Source: Flavobacterium sp. xlx-214
Lineage (GTDB): Bacteria; Bacteroidota; Bacteroidia; Flavobacteriales; Flavobacteriaceae
Assembly: GCF_013874595.1 (NCBI RefSeq)
Contig: NZ_CP059431.1
Span: 434,001-498,000 of the forward strand
Length of the DNA: 64,000 nucleotides
Reading direction: 5' to 3'
This document shows, one piece after another, positions 54,817 to 63,385 of the stretch. Each line of letters opens with the position of its first letter. Positions within the stretch are counted from its first letter, which is position 1. The notes beneath the pieces were generated by a model that worked only from the letters and a program-made list of their open reading frames with translations, searched no databases and had not been told where the DNA came from. A program made the translations under genes and the position numbers.

Positions 54817-55564
54817 TTTCTATAACAAAAATAAAACGGGTACCTTTTTCTAACTGACTAATGTATTTGTATTTTGCATGCAAAGTATCGGCACGCAACG
54901 CAATATTCTGCAACCCAATACCTTTGGTACTGTTTTTACTATTAAAACCTATACCGTTGTCATTAACATTTAAAATTATGTATTTTTTTGTAATACGCAA
55001 TGAAAAATTGATATTGGATGCTTTGGCGTGTTTATAGATATTATTTACCAATTCTTGCAATATACGCACCATTTGTAGCTTGGTATTTTTATCAACTTCA
55101 ATATTACTGCGAATGTCTAAACGCGTTTTAATGTTGTAAAAACTTTCCCAACTTTTTAAAATGGTTAGTAAAACGTTTTCTAAACTTTTTTCTTCGTATA
55201 AAGGAGGCGATAATTCATGAGAGATACGTCTAGATTCTGTAATAGCATTTCCTAACAATTGATCCATTTCTTCGGTTTGCGTACCAATAGCCGCTTTTAA
55301 TCGAATAATGGTTAATTTAGAAATGATGTTATCATGCAAATCGGCAGCAATACGTACCCGCTCATTTTCTTGCGCATCTAAACTAACTTTTAATAAAGTA
55401 CGCTGGTATTCTAATTTTATACGATGCTCTTCTTCTTTGGCACGTACTATTTTTTTGTACGATAAGTAAAACACACTAATTAAGGTACCAATAAGTAGTA
55501 CCATTACACCAATAATAATGATAATCCATATTAGAAAAGTATCCGGATCTTGCCATTTTTCCAT
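54785..55564 (-). CDS. HisKA_3-type sensor histidine kinase with one membrane helix
   Basis: A 259-residue kinase with a single N-terminal helix (about 10-35), almost no extracytoplasmic part, and a coiled-coil-like stretch. The dimerisation/phospho-acceptor box is ENERVRIAADLHDNIISKLT with H77, and the HATPase domain has ELVNNIYKHAKASN and VNDNGIGFN with G-rich loops. The lack of a sensory domain suggests it takes its signal from a partner. The multi-pass membrane protein encoded 33 bases upstream is the obvious candidate. Its gene overlaps the response regulator gene by 32 bases. Confidence 0.92.
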   Translation of the reverse strand: MEKWQDPDTFLIWIIIIIGVMVLLIGTLISVFYLSYKKIVRAKEEEHRIKLEYQRTLLKVSLDAQENERVRIAADLHDNIISKLTIIRLKAAIGTQTEEMDQLLGNAITESRRISHELSPPLYEEKSLENVLLTILKSWESFYNIKTRLDIRSNIEVDKNTKLQMVRILQELVNNIYKHAKASNINFSLRITKKYIILNVNDNGIGFNSKNSTKGIGLQNIALRADTLHAKYKYISQLEKGTRFIFVIENGKNKISNFR

Positions 55565-55597
55565 ATTAAGTGTGTTAAGTAACGTGTGAGTGAAATT

Positions 55598-56281
55598 TTA
55601 TTTTTTAAGGACGCTTTTTTGTTTTTTGTATACAATAAATGCCAATGCAAAATAATACAATATGTGCAATACAGCATAACTACAATAAAACAAAGCAAAG
55701 CTTTTATCGCTATATTTTTGATTTATGATGAAATTCATAATAACGGTATAAATTAAATGAACCGCAAAATAAGCTAAAAATACCATGTTGAGCATTTGAT
55801 TGGTAATGCTAAATTTTTTGGTACCTTGTAATTGTTTTAATAAATTAACTACTAGCAAACAAACCAATAAAGTATTAGCTGTTATTTGCGCATACGCCAT
55901 ATAATTTAGAACACCGTTTACACGATACGTAAACAAATCATACACCAAAAACAAACCGCTTGCCCCTATTAACAACCAAGCCATTTTGCTTTTTAACCAA
56001 TACTTGTTTATTATATAACCTATGAACACAAGCTCCCCTAAACGGTACATAATTCTTAAAGAAATGGAATGAAATTCATTAATAAAACCAATTTCTAAAA
56101 GATACTGAATGAGCCTAGACAAGACATCAAAAAAACAACTAAACCAAAGATAAAAAACTACTATTCTTAATTCTTTATCAGCACTAATACTTGATTTTTT
56201 AATAAAATATAAAAAATAAATTAAAAGTAAACCAGAGTTGATATAAGCAAAGATTTGAAACAAAAAATAATAGTCTTTCAT
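55598..56281 (-). CDS. Seven-helix membrane protein, possible sensor (1)
   Basis: A 227-residue protein with about seven evenly spaced hydrophobic helices and short loops, ending in a Lys-rich cytoplasmic tail. Its last third (VIMNFIINQKYSDKSFALFY followed by a helix) parallels VSFNFFVNQATKQNNIFLLF in the protein encoded at 56945-57661, so the two are paralogues. Lacking any enzymatic domain, it could be a membrane receptor for the neighbouring kinase, which has no sensor domain. I recognise no named family. Confidence 0.72.
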   Translation of the reverse strand: MKDYYFLFQIFAYINSGLLLIYFLYFIKKSSISADKELRIVVFYLWFSCFFDVLSRLIQYLLEIGFINEFHSISLRIMYRLGELVFIGYIINKYWLKSKMAWLLIGASGLFLVYDLFTYRVNGVLNYMAYAQITANTLLVCLLVVNLLKQLQGTKKFSITNQMLNMVFLAYFAVHLIYTVIMNFIINQKYSDKSFALFYCSYAVLHILYYFALAFIVYKKQKSVLKK

Positions 56282-56284
56282 ATT

Positions 56285-56851
56285 TTACAATAAATCTAAA
56301 ATATAATATTTTTTTCTATCTATAAATGGAGGCTCGCCAATAATTGTATCAAAAAACAAATTACTTTGGCTTTTTAAAACCAAGTCGGCAGCTTTTAAAC
56401 TAGGATTTAAACCATCTTTAAGTGCAAAGTTTGCTTTATACGTTTGTGGTAACAAATCATAGGTAGGAATAAAAAAGTTTTGGTAAATGCCTAAATCAGT
56501 TTGGGTAATATCATTTATCCATTCTATCTTTGTATTTAACCAAGTATCTATACGGCTTAAGGCATCTTCCTCAGTAATCTCTTGACTATTCATTAAACTT
56601 TCTTTACATTCCATCCAAAAGCAATGTTGCTCTAATTCATCAGATGGTGATTCCACATCATAATCTTCAGAAATAACAACAAAATACAACGCATTGTCTT
56701 TTATTGCGGGATAAGCATGTAAAGGCACTCCCACAGGAAACAAAGACATATCTAATTTAAATCCTTCTAAATTATTAAAAAAGCTTATCAATGCACCTGC
56801 ATCTTTTCTAATGGCATTCCAATTTTGTAATGCTGTAATAATTTCGTTCAT
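56285..56851 (-). CDS. Hypothetical soluble protein
   Basis: A 188-residue cytoplasmic-looking protein without signal or membrane segments. It is acidic (EDYDVESPSDELEQH) and Trp-containing, with a mix of helices and strands. It lies between the two seven-helix protein genes, three bases from the first, so it shares their transcript. No family was recognised and no catalytic pattern is apparent. Confidence 0.65.
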   Translation of the reverse strand: MNEIITALQNWNAIRKDAGALISFFNNLEGFKLDMSLFPVGVPLHAYPAIKDNALYFVVISEDYDVESPSDELEQHCFWMECKESLMNSQEITEEDALSRIDTWLNTKIEWINDITQTDLGIYQNFFIPTYDLLPQTYKANFALKDGLNPSLKAADLVLKSQSNLFFDTIIGEPPFIDRKKYYILDLL

Positions 56852-56944
56852 CTTTATCCGTTTTTAGTTCTTACAAATTACTACAAATTAACTTAAAAAA
56901 CATTACGTATAAATACGTGTTTCACTCAACTAGGTATTTTTTCT

Positions 56945-57661
56945 TTAAGTATATGCTCTACTGCTTTTAAGAGCTGTTTTTAATTGAAAAACAAACAATA
57001 AAACAAGTACGTAAAAGATTACATCAAAAATAATTTTACTCATAAACAGTAAAAAAATATTATTTTGTTTGGTAGCCTGATTTACAAAGAAATTAAAACT
57101 TACCTCATACACCATTTGTACACATGAATAGCAGAAAAAAAGCAAACTTAATGGCAAATATTTAATGGTATTTATGTTTTTAGATATTAAACCATATAAA
57201 GTACTACAAATGGTCATTACTAATGCTGTAAAAAAACAGAATATTTCTGAATAGGAAATGTATTCTACTATAGTTTTGTCTCCTCTTTCAATAAAATCGT
57301 ATACCAAATACACAATATTTACCAAGGTTAGCAGTATTAAAAAAGGTTTTGCTTTTTTAGGTTGAGGCAAGCAAAAAATAAACAAATAACTAAAACTAAT
57401 AGTTGTAAGAAAAGAAGATATAAAAACAGTATAAGGTATTTCTGTTATACCTTCTGTTGGCGCATTAAATAACAAAATATGGTTGATGCCCCATAATACA
57501 AAAACGGTTGTTAAATAAATGGCAAGTCCTTTAAACAGTTTTACTTTGCTTGTTTTAAAATAATGTACACATAAAAAAACCGTAACTACTATAACAAAAT
57601 ACATGAAATAGGTTACCATTTTGTGTACATTGACTAAAAAGTACATTTGATCATCGCTCAT
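56945..57661 (-). CDS. Seven-helix membrane protein, possible sensor (2)
   Basis: A 238-residue protein with about seven hydrophobic helices, paralogous to the protein at 55598-56281 in topology and in the penultimate FxVNQ motif region. It is separated from the soluble protein gene by 93 bases, so it may have its own promoter or belong to the same unit. Its role is unknown; a signal-sensing partner of the kinase or AraC regulators is conceivable. Confidence 0.7.
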   Translation of the reverse strand: MSDDQMYFLVNVHKMVTYFMYFVIVVTVFLCVHYFKTSKVKLFKGLAIYLTTVFVLWGINHILLFNAPTEGITEIPYTVFISSFLTTISFSYLFIFCLPQPKKAKPFLILLTLVNIVYLVYDFIERGDKTIVEYISYSEIFCFFTALVMTICSTLYGLISKNINTIKYLPLSLLFFCYSCVQMVYEVSFNFFVNQATKQNNIFLLFMSKIIFDVIFYVLVLLFVFQLKTALKSSRAYT

Positions 57662-57784
57662 TTTTGTACTTTTTGTCTGTTTTTAATTAAAAAAAGTTGA
57701 TTTATAAAAGAAAAGTCGTTTTGTTGCATCTATTTTCACTTACAAGATGCTAAATTAAGTTTTTTTTAAGATGTTGACAACTAT

Positions 57785-59518
57785 TTAATTAAGTGTATGA
57801 TCATCAAAACTGCCGTGGTATTTTATGCGTAAACGTTGTAAAGCTTCTTCAACAACATCAATTTTTACGTTTAACACTAAAGCAATTTCTGCTTTTTGAA
57901 GTCCCATTTTATTTAAAATAACCATACGTAAATTATTTTCTGATAAATCGGGAAAATTGGCTAACAAATAATCGTAGTAATTATTTTCTTCTTTAATAAA
58001 GGTTTTCTTAAGTGCCAACCAATTGTTATCGCTCATACGTTGCTGATCAATCATATCTTTAATTAATTGAACGGCTACATTGGTTTGAGAAGTATTTTCT
58101 TGAATGTTTTTGAGTTCTTTTTCAAGCAATCTAATTTGTTGGTTCTGGTTTTTTAAATAGGTTTCGTATGCGTTTAAAGTTTGCTCAGAATCAATTAGTT
58201 TTTTATCGGCTAATAATTGATCTACTTTGTAATTTAAAATATGATTTTCACGCTGCGATAATTCTATTTTAAACTTGCGTTTTATAGATATCATTACCAA
58301 TGTTACCACCAAAATAAGCACCAACATAAAACCGCCAATAATCCAATTTCTAAGATTTGCTTTTTCTAACTTTGCTTTTTCAATCTCTATTGTTCTATTA
58401 AATTCGCTTTTTTGGGTTTCCCAATTTGCTAAATTCACAGCTTCTTGCCCATCTTTATCTGCGATATCTTTTCCCAACGAATCAATTGCTCTACGAGCAC
58501 TTAATTCTAAAGCAGTATCTTTTGTTTGCAAAGCAATTTCCAAATTTACTTGCGCAATTTGATATCCGTGACTTTTTAAATACCCTTTCTTAGTTACATA
58601 ATCTAGTGCCAATTGCAAGGTATTCTTAGCTTGTGTAAACTGCTTGGTTTCTACAAAAATCTTACTCAACAAAATTTGCGCGTACATGATATTTCTCTCT
58701 GCATTTTCTGCTTCCGAAATAGCAATATCTTCTTGTAGTAAACTAATTGCTTTGTTATACTCTTTTTTATCTTTATAAATCAGTGCCAAATCACCTAAAG
58801 ATTTTGCATAACGCACTTTATCATTGTTTTCTAAAGAAACAGCTTGGGTTTTTAAAAAATACTGCTCCGCTTCTTGTTTATTGTCCATTTTATAATAAGC
58901 AGATCCTATATTATTTAAAATAGCACCATACTCTGGTGTGTAAGAAGGTGTAAATTTCAAGGCTTTTTTTAAGTAAGCAATACTTTTCTCGTGCTCATTT
59001 AAACTTCCAAAAAAATAGGCGTTTTTCTTATACACTTCGCTCGCTTGTATGAGCTTGGTGTCATCGGCATTTTGCAACAATTGAGAAGTTCTAATAAAAT
59101 AAGGCATCGCCTTTAAATATTCATTGTACGAGTAATAAAAATAACCTACTTCGGTGTTTACATAAATAATTAAACTGGTGTCTTCTAACTCATTTGCTTC
59201 ATTTAACGCTTCTAAATACAAGGTTAAACTTTTATCATTGATAGCATCCAATGTTTGCGAATAAGCATGAGCCTGCAAAACTTTGTTTACTACATTTAAT
59301 GATTTATTGTTTTTGGCTGAAGACGATTTTGTTGTTTTTTCGTAATTCTTGCGAATAGTAGCAGGCTTTGTAATTTCTTTATTTTGATTGATGAATGCAT
59401 TTATTTCTTGCTTGTTTGACGCAGCAAATATTTGAATACAACTTAGCATTACTAAAGACAGCAAAGCTACTCTTTGATGCTTTTTAAAGCAAACCCCTAT
59501 TTTCTCTACTAAATGCAC
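57785..59518 (-). CDS. TPR-repeat regulator with transmembrane helix and C-terminal helix-turn-helix
   Basis: A 577-residue protein. An N-terminal signal-like helix (about 12-32) is followed by tetratricopeptide repeats (about 90-350; GAILNNIGSAYYKMDNKQEA; LGDLALIYKDKKEYNKAISL). A membrane helix (about 390-412) precedes a coiled coil (about 413-485) and a C-terminal domain with a LuxR/sigma-like helix pair (ENNLRMVILNKMGLQKAEIA). This is the layout of Bacteroidota membrane TPR regulators with an external sensor and an internal DNA-binding end. The start is GTG at 59518; the next in-frame ATG would cut into the signal helix. Paired palindromes lie 52 bases upstream. Confidence 0.85.
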   Translation of the reverse strand: MHLVEKIGVCFKKHQRVALLSLVMLSCIQIFAASNKQEINAFINQNKEITKPATIRKNYEKTTKSSSAKNNKSLNVVNKVLQAHAYSQTLDAINDKSLTLYLEALNEANELEDTSLIIYVNTEVGYFYYSYNEYLKAMPYFIRTSQLLQNADDTKLIQASEVYKKNAYFFGSLNEHEKSIAYLKKALKFTPSYTPEYGAILNNIGSAYYKMDNKQEAEQYFLKTQAVSLENNDKVRYAKSLGDLALIYKDKKEYNKAISLLQEDIAISEAENAERNIMYAQILLSKIFVETKQFTQAKNTLQLALDYVTKKGYLKSHGYQIAQVNLEIALQTKDTALELSARRAIDSLGKDIADKDGQEAVNLANWETQKSEFNRTIEIEKAKLEKANLRNWIIGGFMLVLILVVTLVMISIKRKFKIELSQRENHILNYKVDQLLADKKLIDSEQTLNAYETYLKNQNQQIRLLEKELKNIQENTSQTNVAVQLIKDMIDQQRMSDNNWLALKKTFIKEENNYYDYLLANFPDLSENNLRMVILNKMGLQKAEIALVLNVKIDVVEEALQRLRIKYHGSFDDHTLN

Positions 59519-59570
59519 TACTCTTTTGTTTATTTTATATAAAACTAGATAATAATTTAATCATTTAAGT

Positions 59571-59610
59571 AGGTAATTTTACTAATTAACACTTATAGGT
59601 AAAATTACCT
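59571..59610. promoter_or_regulatory. Paired palindromic sites upstream of the TPR regulator gene
   Basis: AGGTAATTTTACTA (59571-59584, one arm imperfect) and the perfect palindrome AGGTAAAATTACCT (59597-59610) are 26 bases apart centre to centre. Motif, spacing and distance to the start match the pair ahead of the AraC genes at 53859-53900. Confidence 0.6.
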
Positions 59611-59634
59611 AAGCATATCAATAAAAGCAAAACA

Positions 59635-61017
59635 TTACTCCTTTAAAACAATCATTTTTACATTATAATATTTTGCTATTGCTTGATTAATAAAATGATT
59701 TTTATCCTTTTGAATATCATCAAATAATAACGTTTCAGGTGGATTATTTATTCGCGCTACTTTACAAACACTATTTGGTCCATTTTTACTTGCATAACTT
59801 GTTAAATATGCATCTCGTTCTAAAAATTGTTGCTTATATGAAACAGCTTTGCCTTTAAAAATATCAGAATACATTATACATACATTATTTTTAAATGTTT
59901 TATGAAAAAATGGTAAAATAAATAAAGCCGATAATCCAATACTTAAACATAAATAGCTGGTTTTTATTGATACCTTTTTTAACGTTTTTAATAACAAAAT
60001 AGAAAAGACATATAAAAAAAGTAATGCAATAAAATAAACTAGATTTTCAACACGCACAGGATATTGCGCTTTTAAACTATATATACTTAAAAAAATACAT
60101 GCAAATAAAAAGGCATTCATTACTAAAAAAACCTTTAAAGCAGTTACGCTTTTAGGCAAATATATTTTTACTTTAAAATAAGAATTCGCAAAAATAAACA
60201 ACAGTAAAATCCATACAAAATATTTTAAATAAATTATAAAAAACCGCTTAAATGATAGTATTACAACATCGTAAAAAGATAAGTATCTAATAGAATCAAT
60301 TACTTTAGCGCGTACTGCATTACCTGGTGCCAAAACAACAAACAAAGCAATAGCTATTGTTATAAGTGTTAAAATTGTATATGGATATGAAATTTTTCTA
60401 TACTTAAGGTATTCTAAATAATGTAGAAAAAACAACCACAATAATATCGCTCCGATTAACAACTCATTACAACCTCCTATTAAAAAAATTAACAGAACCG
60501 CTATTATTCTATTTTTTATACTTGGCGATTTATTGTTTTTTAAAGTAACACCAATGAATATCAAAAAAAGAGAAGAAGGAACAAAATAAGTGATTACACT
60601 AGGAAACCAAAAGAAATTCTCACAAATACTTGGTAAAAACAAAACATAAACACTCATTAACAACGCCGAAAAGAACCACTTATTACTATTTGTTTTAGAA
60701 GTTACTTGAACAACATATACGATACTTAAATAGAAAAGCAATATACTTACCGCAGATAAAACACCGTAGTAATGTATAGACCCAAAATTTAAAAAAGTTA
60801 ATGAAAGAACTGCAGTAGCAAGGTACCTAGAAGTCCAACTAAAATAAAAGGCTTTTTGTTTATCAAAAAAAGAAGATTCGTTATGCATAACTGCATAAGA
60901 AAAATCGTCAGCAGAAGGATAAACGAAATAACTTAAATAAAACAAAGGAGCGCTAATTATAATAATAAAAAGAATAATTGCAAATTTACTATTTAAAAAG
61001 TCCTTTATTTTTATCAT
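59635..61017 (-). CDS. DUF6056-like multi-pass membrane protein
   Basis: A 460-residue membrane protein with about eleven helices. An early outside loop contains YPSADDFSYAVMHNESSFFD (about 33-52), reminiscent of the acidic catalytic loop of GT-C glycosyltransferases. A soluble C-terminal tail (about 395-460) follows. The layout fits DUF6056 and related putative lipid-linked-sugar transferases. It is the last gene of the run that includes manC (17-base gap), which supports a role in surface glycan assembly. Confidence 0.72.
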   Translation of the reverse strand: MIKIKDFLNSKFAIILFIIIISAPLFYLSYFVYPSADDFSYAVMHNESSFFDKQKAFYFSWTSRYLATAVLSLTFLNFGSIHYYGVLSAVSILLFYLSIVYVVQVTSKTNSNKWFFSALLMSVYVLFLPSICENFFWFPSVITYFVPSSLFLIFIGVTLKNNKSPSIKNRIIAVLLIFLIGGCNELLIGAILLWLFFLHYLEYLKYRKISYPYTILTLITIAIALFVVLAPGNAVRAKVIDSIRYLSFYDVVILSFKRFFIIYLKYFVWILLLFIFANSYFKVKIYLPKSVTALKVFLVMNAFLFACIFLSIYSLKAQYPVRVENLVYFIALLFLYVFSILLLKTLKKVSIKTSYLCLSIGLSALFILPFFHKTFKNNVCIMYSDIFKGKAVSYKQQFLERDAYLTSYASKNGPNSVCKVARINNPPETLLFDDIQKDKNHFINQAIAKYYNVKMIVLKE

Positions 61018-61034
61018 ACAAATTTAAAAAACAG

Positions 61035-62099
61035 TTATTTTTTTTGGTTTATTTGAGCTACTATTTGCTTAATTTCTTGTTCTTTCTTTTTAGGATAAAT
61101 AAGCAACACATCGTCTTTATCTACAATAATGTAATCGTCTAAATCACCAATAACCACCATTTTGTTTGGGTTGGTTCTAATAATGTTATTTGAAGCATTT
61201 TCTACAAACAATTTTCCGTTAACCATTGCATTTTCATAGTTGTCTTTTGGTAATTTATCATACAAAGATCCCCAAGTTCCTAAATCGTTCCAATCAAAAG
61301 TAGCAGGCAATACAAAAACATTATCGGCTTTTTCCATTACCGCATAATCAATAGAGATGTTATCGGCTTTGCTGTAATTATCCGCAATAAACTGTTTCTC
61401 ATCTGCCGTATTAAACGCATCTTTTCCTGCATGAAAAAGTTGATACATTTCGGGCTGATATTTCTCAAATGCTTGTAAAATAGCCTTTGTAGACCAAATA
61501 AAAATACCTGAATTCCATAAAAAATTTCGTGCTTGAATAAATTTCTTAGCTGTGTGGTAGTCTGGTTTTTCGCGAAACTGCTTTACCTTCTTTATAGGAC
61601 GGGTATCTAACTTATCAAATTCAATATAACCATAACCTGTATTAGGAAAGGTTGGCAAAATACCCATAGTCATTAACGATTGATCGCGTTCGCAGATATC
61701 AAATGAACGCTGTACGTTAGAAATAAATTGTACTTCGTCTTCAATCCAATGATCGCTTGGTGCTACAATCATTACAGCATCTTTGTTTTGCTTCTGAATT
61801 TTCATTGAAGCATACAAAATACATGGTGCTGTGTTGCGCATATCAGGTTCTAAAACAATTTGCTCATCAGTAATCATGGGCAATTGTTGTTTTAGAATAT
61901 CTTGATACTTATCATTGGTTAAAATAAGTATATTTTCTTTTGGAATTAACTGACTTAAACGCGTAAACGTTTTTTGTATTAATGTTTCACCTGTTCCTAA
62001 CATATCGTGAAATTGTTTAGGAAACTCAGGTGTACTTACTGGCCAAAAGCGCGATCCTACACCGCCTGCCATAATTATTGCATAGTAATTTTTATTCAT
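61035..62099 (-). CDS. manC: Mannose-1-phosphate guanylyltransferase
   Basis: Makes GDP-mannose from mannose 1-phosphate and GTP, the precursor for mannose and fucose in surface glycans. The 354-residue protein starts AIIMAGGVGSRFWPVSTPEF with the GGxGxRxWP pyrophosphorylase loop, followed by PKQF. It has VAPSDHWI (about 117-124), the VKQFREKPD motif near 170 and NSGIFIW near 195. The length fits the short form without a fused phosphomannose isomerase domain. It lies two bases from the SprT-like gene. Confidence 0.94.
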   Translation of the reverse strand: MNKNYYAIIMAGGVGSRFWPVSTPEFPKQFHDMLGTGETLIQKTFTRLSQLIPKENILILTNDKYQDILKQQLPMITDEQIVLEPDMRNTAPCILYASMKIQKQNKDAVMIVAPSDHWIEDEVQFISNVQRSFDICERDQSLMTMGILPTFPNTGYGYIEFDKLDTRPIKKVKQFREKPDYHTAKKFIQARNFLWNSGIFIWSTKAILQAFEKYQPEMYQLFHAGKDAFNTADEKQFIADNYSKADNISIDYAVMEKADNVFVLPATFDWNDLGTWGSLYDKLPKDNYENAMVNGKLFVENASNNIIRTNPNKMVVIGDLDDYIIVDKDDVLLIYPKKKEQEIKQIVAQINQKK

Positions 62100-62101
62100 T
62101 T

Positions 62102-62704
62102 TTATTTTACATTCACCAATTCAACTTCTGCATTGGGCTTAAACAAATATACTTTATTGGTACTTATTTCCAAACATTCAAACAGTTTTACACGCAATTT
62201 TCCTTTTTTAAAAACACGCCCATCTTTCATTCTAAAAAAACTTCCTTGTGGAATTTCATCTACAAAAACATTTTGGTTGGGTGCATCAAACTTTTTCAGT
62301 GTCATTGCTAAAATAGCATCGGTATCACTACTTGCTGATGGATTTTTAAAATGATTTGCTACCACTGGCAACACTTCATTTGGAAAAATAGAAGGATTGA
62401 TAAACGGTAACATCAACAACCGAAAAGTTTGCTTCCACTCTATTCCGTGCGGTTTTATATTTCGTCCAAATTTTTGAAAAGCAACCAAATGCGCAATTTC
62501 ATGAATGGTTGTAATTAAGAATCGATACTTATTTAAATTAGCATTCACCGTAATGGCATGGCTACCATCTTGATTTTTTCTATAATCGCCATGACGTGTA
62601 GTACGTTCGTTTACTATTTTTAAATGCACCTGATGCGTTTTAATTAATTCGTAAACAATTGCAACCGCGTGTTCGGGAAGGTATTTAAATAAAATATCTT
62701 TCAA
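62102..62704 (-). CDS. SprT-like zinc metalloprotease-fold protein
   Basis: A 200-residue protein with the gluzincin-type zinc motif TTIHEIAHLVAFQKFG (about 65-80) and a third candidate ligand at KPHGIEWKQTF. This arrangement is typical of SprT-like proteins, the bacterial relatives of the DNA-protein crosslink protease SPRTN. No C-terminal zinc-ribbon cysteines are seen (the chain has only one cysteine). Its actual substrate is unknown. It lies in a tight run between an SDR gene (3-base gap) and manC. Confidence 0.85.
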   Translation of the reverse strand: MKDILFKYLPEHAVAIVYELIKTHQVHLKIVNERTTRHGDYRKNQDGSHAITVNANLNKYRFLITTIHEIAHLVAFQKFGRNIKPHGIEWKQTFRLLMLPFINPSIFPNEVLPVVANHFKNPSASSDTDAILAMTLKKFDAPNQNVFVDEIPQGSFFRMKDGRVFKKGKLRVKLFECLEISTNKVYLFKPNAEVELVNVK

Positions 62705-62707
62705 TTT

Positions 62708-63385
62708 TTAAGGAGTTGATGAAGAAACTTGGATGATTTTTCCGTTAAAATACTTATTGCCATTTAAAGCAAAATCGGTAATATAAGTTGCCATTTCTTC
62801 TGGATTAATAGGCGCTTGATACCCAGGAAAAGCTTCTTCTAACATTTCTGTTTGTACTGCGCCTAAAGCCAAAACATTAAACGCAACACCTTGTTCTTTG
62901 TATTCTTCGGCCAACAACTCACTTAATGTAATTACAGCACCTTTACTTGAACTATAAGCTGCTAAACCAGGAAATTTTAAACTGCCTTGAATGCCACCCA
63001 TACTGCTTATGGTAATTACATGACTATTTTTAGGCATTAAGGGTAAAACTGCTTGGTTTAAAGCCGCTACACCAAAAACGTTTACTTTATAAACATATTC
63101 AAATTCTGCAGTAGAAATTTCAGCAAAAGGCTTGTTTACAATAGCGCCGGCATTGTGAATTACAACATCTATTTTTTGAAAAGTATGTGCAATGTTTTTA
63201 GAAAAGTTGGCTACTTCTGTTGCATTAGATAAATCAACCGAGTAATAATAAATATTTTTGAATTTCTTAAAATCTGTATTTTCTTTACGGGAAATAGCAA
63301 TTACATTATGACCTTGTGTTGCCAATTGCATAACCATTTCGGCACCAATACCACGACTTGTACCTGTTATAATGATGTTTTTCAT
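62708..63385 (-). CDS. Short-chain dehydrogenase/reductase
   Basis: A 225-residue Rossmann-fold oxidoreductase of the classical SDR type. It has the cofactor loop TGTSRGIG (7-14), the structural NAG at 78-80, the catalytic serine in TISSMGG (about 125-131), and Y144 and K148 in AAYSSSKGA. The substrate cannot be read from the sequence. It overlaps the M28 peptidase gene by one base and precedes the SprT-like gene by three. Confidence 0.93.
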   Translation of the reverse strand: MKNIIITGTSRGIGAEMVMQLATQGHNVIAISRKENTDFKKFKNIYYYSVDLSNATEVANFSKNIAHTFQKIDVVIHNAGAIVNKPFAEISTAEFEYVYKVNVFGVAALNQAVLPLMPKNSHVITISSMGGIQGSLKFPGLAAYSSSKGAVITLSELLAEEYKEQGVAFNVLALGAVQTEMLEEAFPGYQAPINPEEMATYITDFALNGNKYFNGKIIQVSSSTP

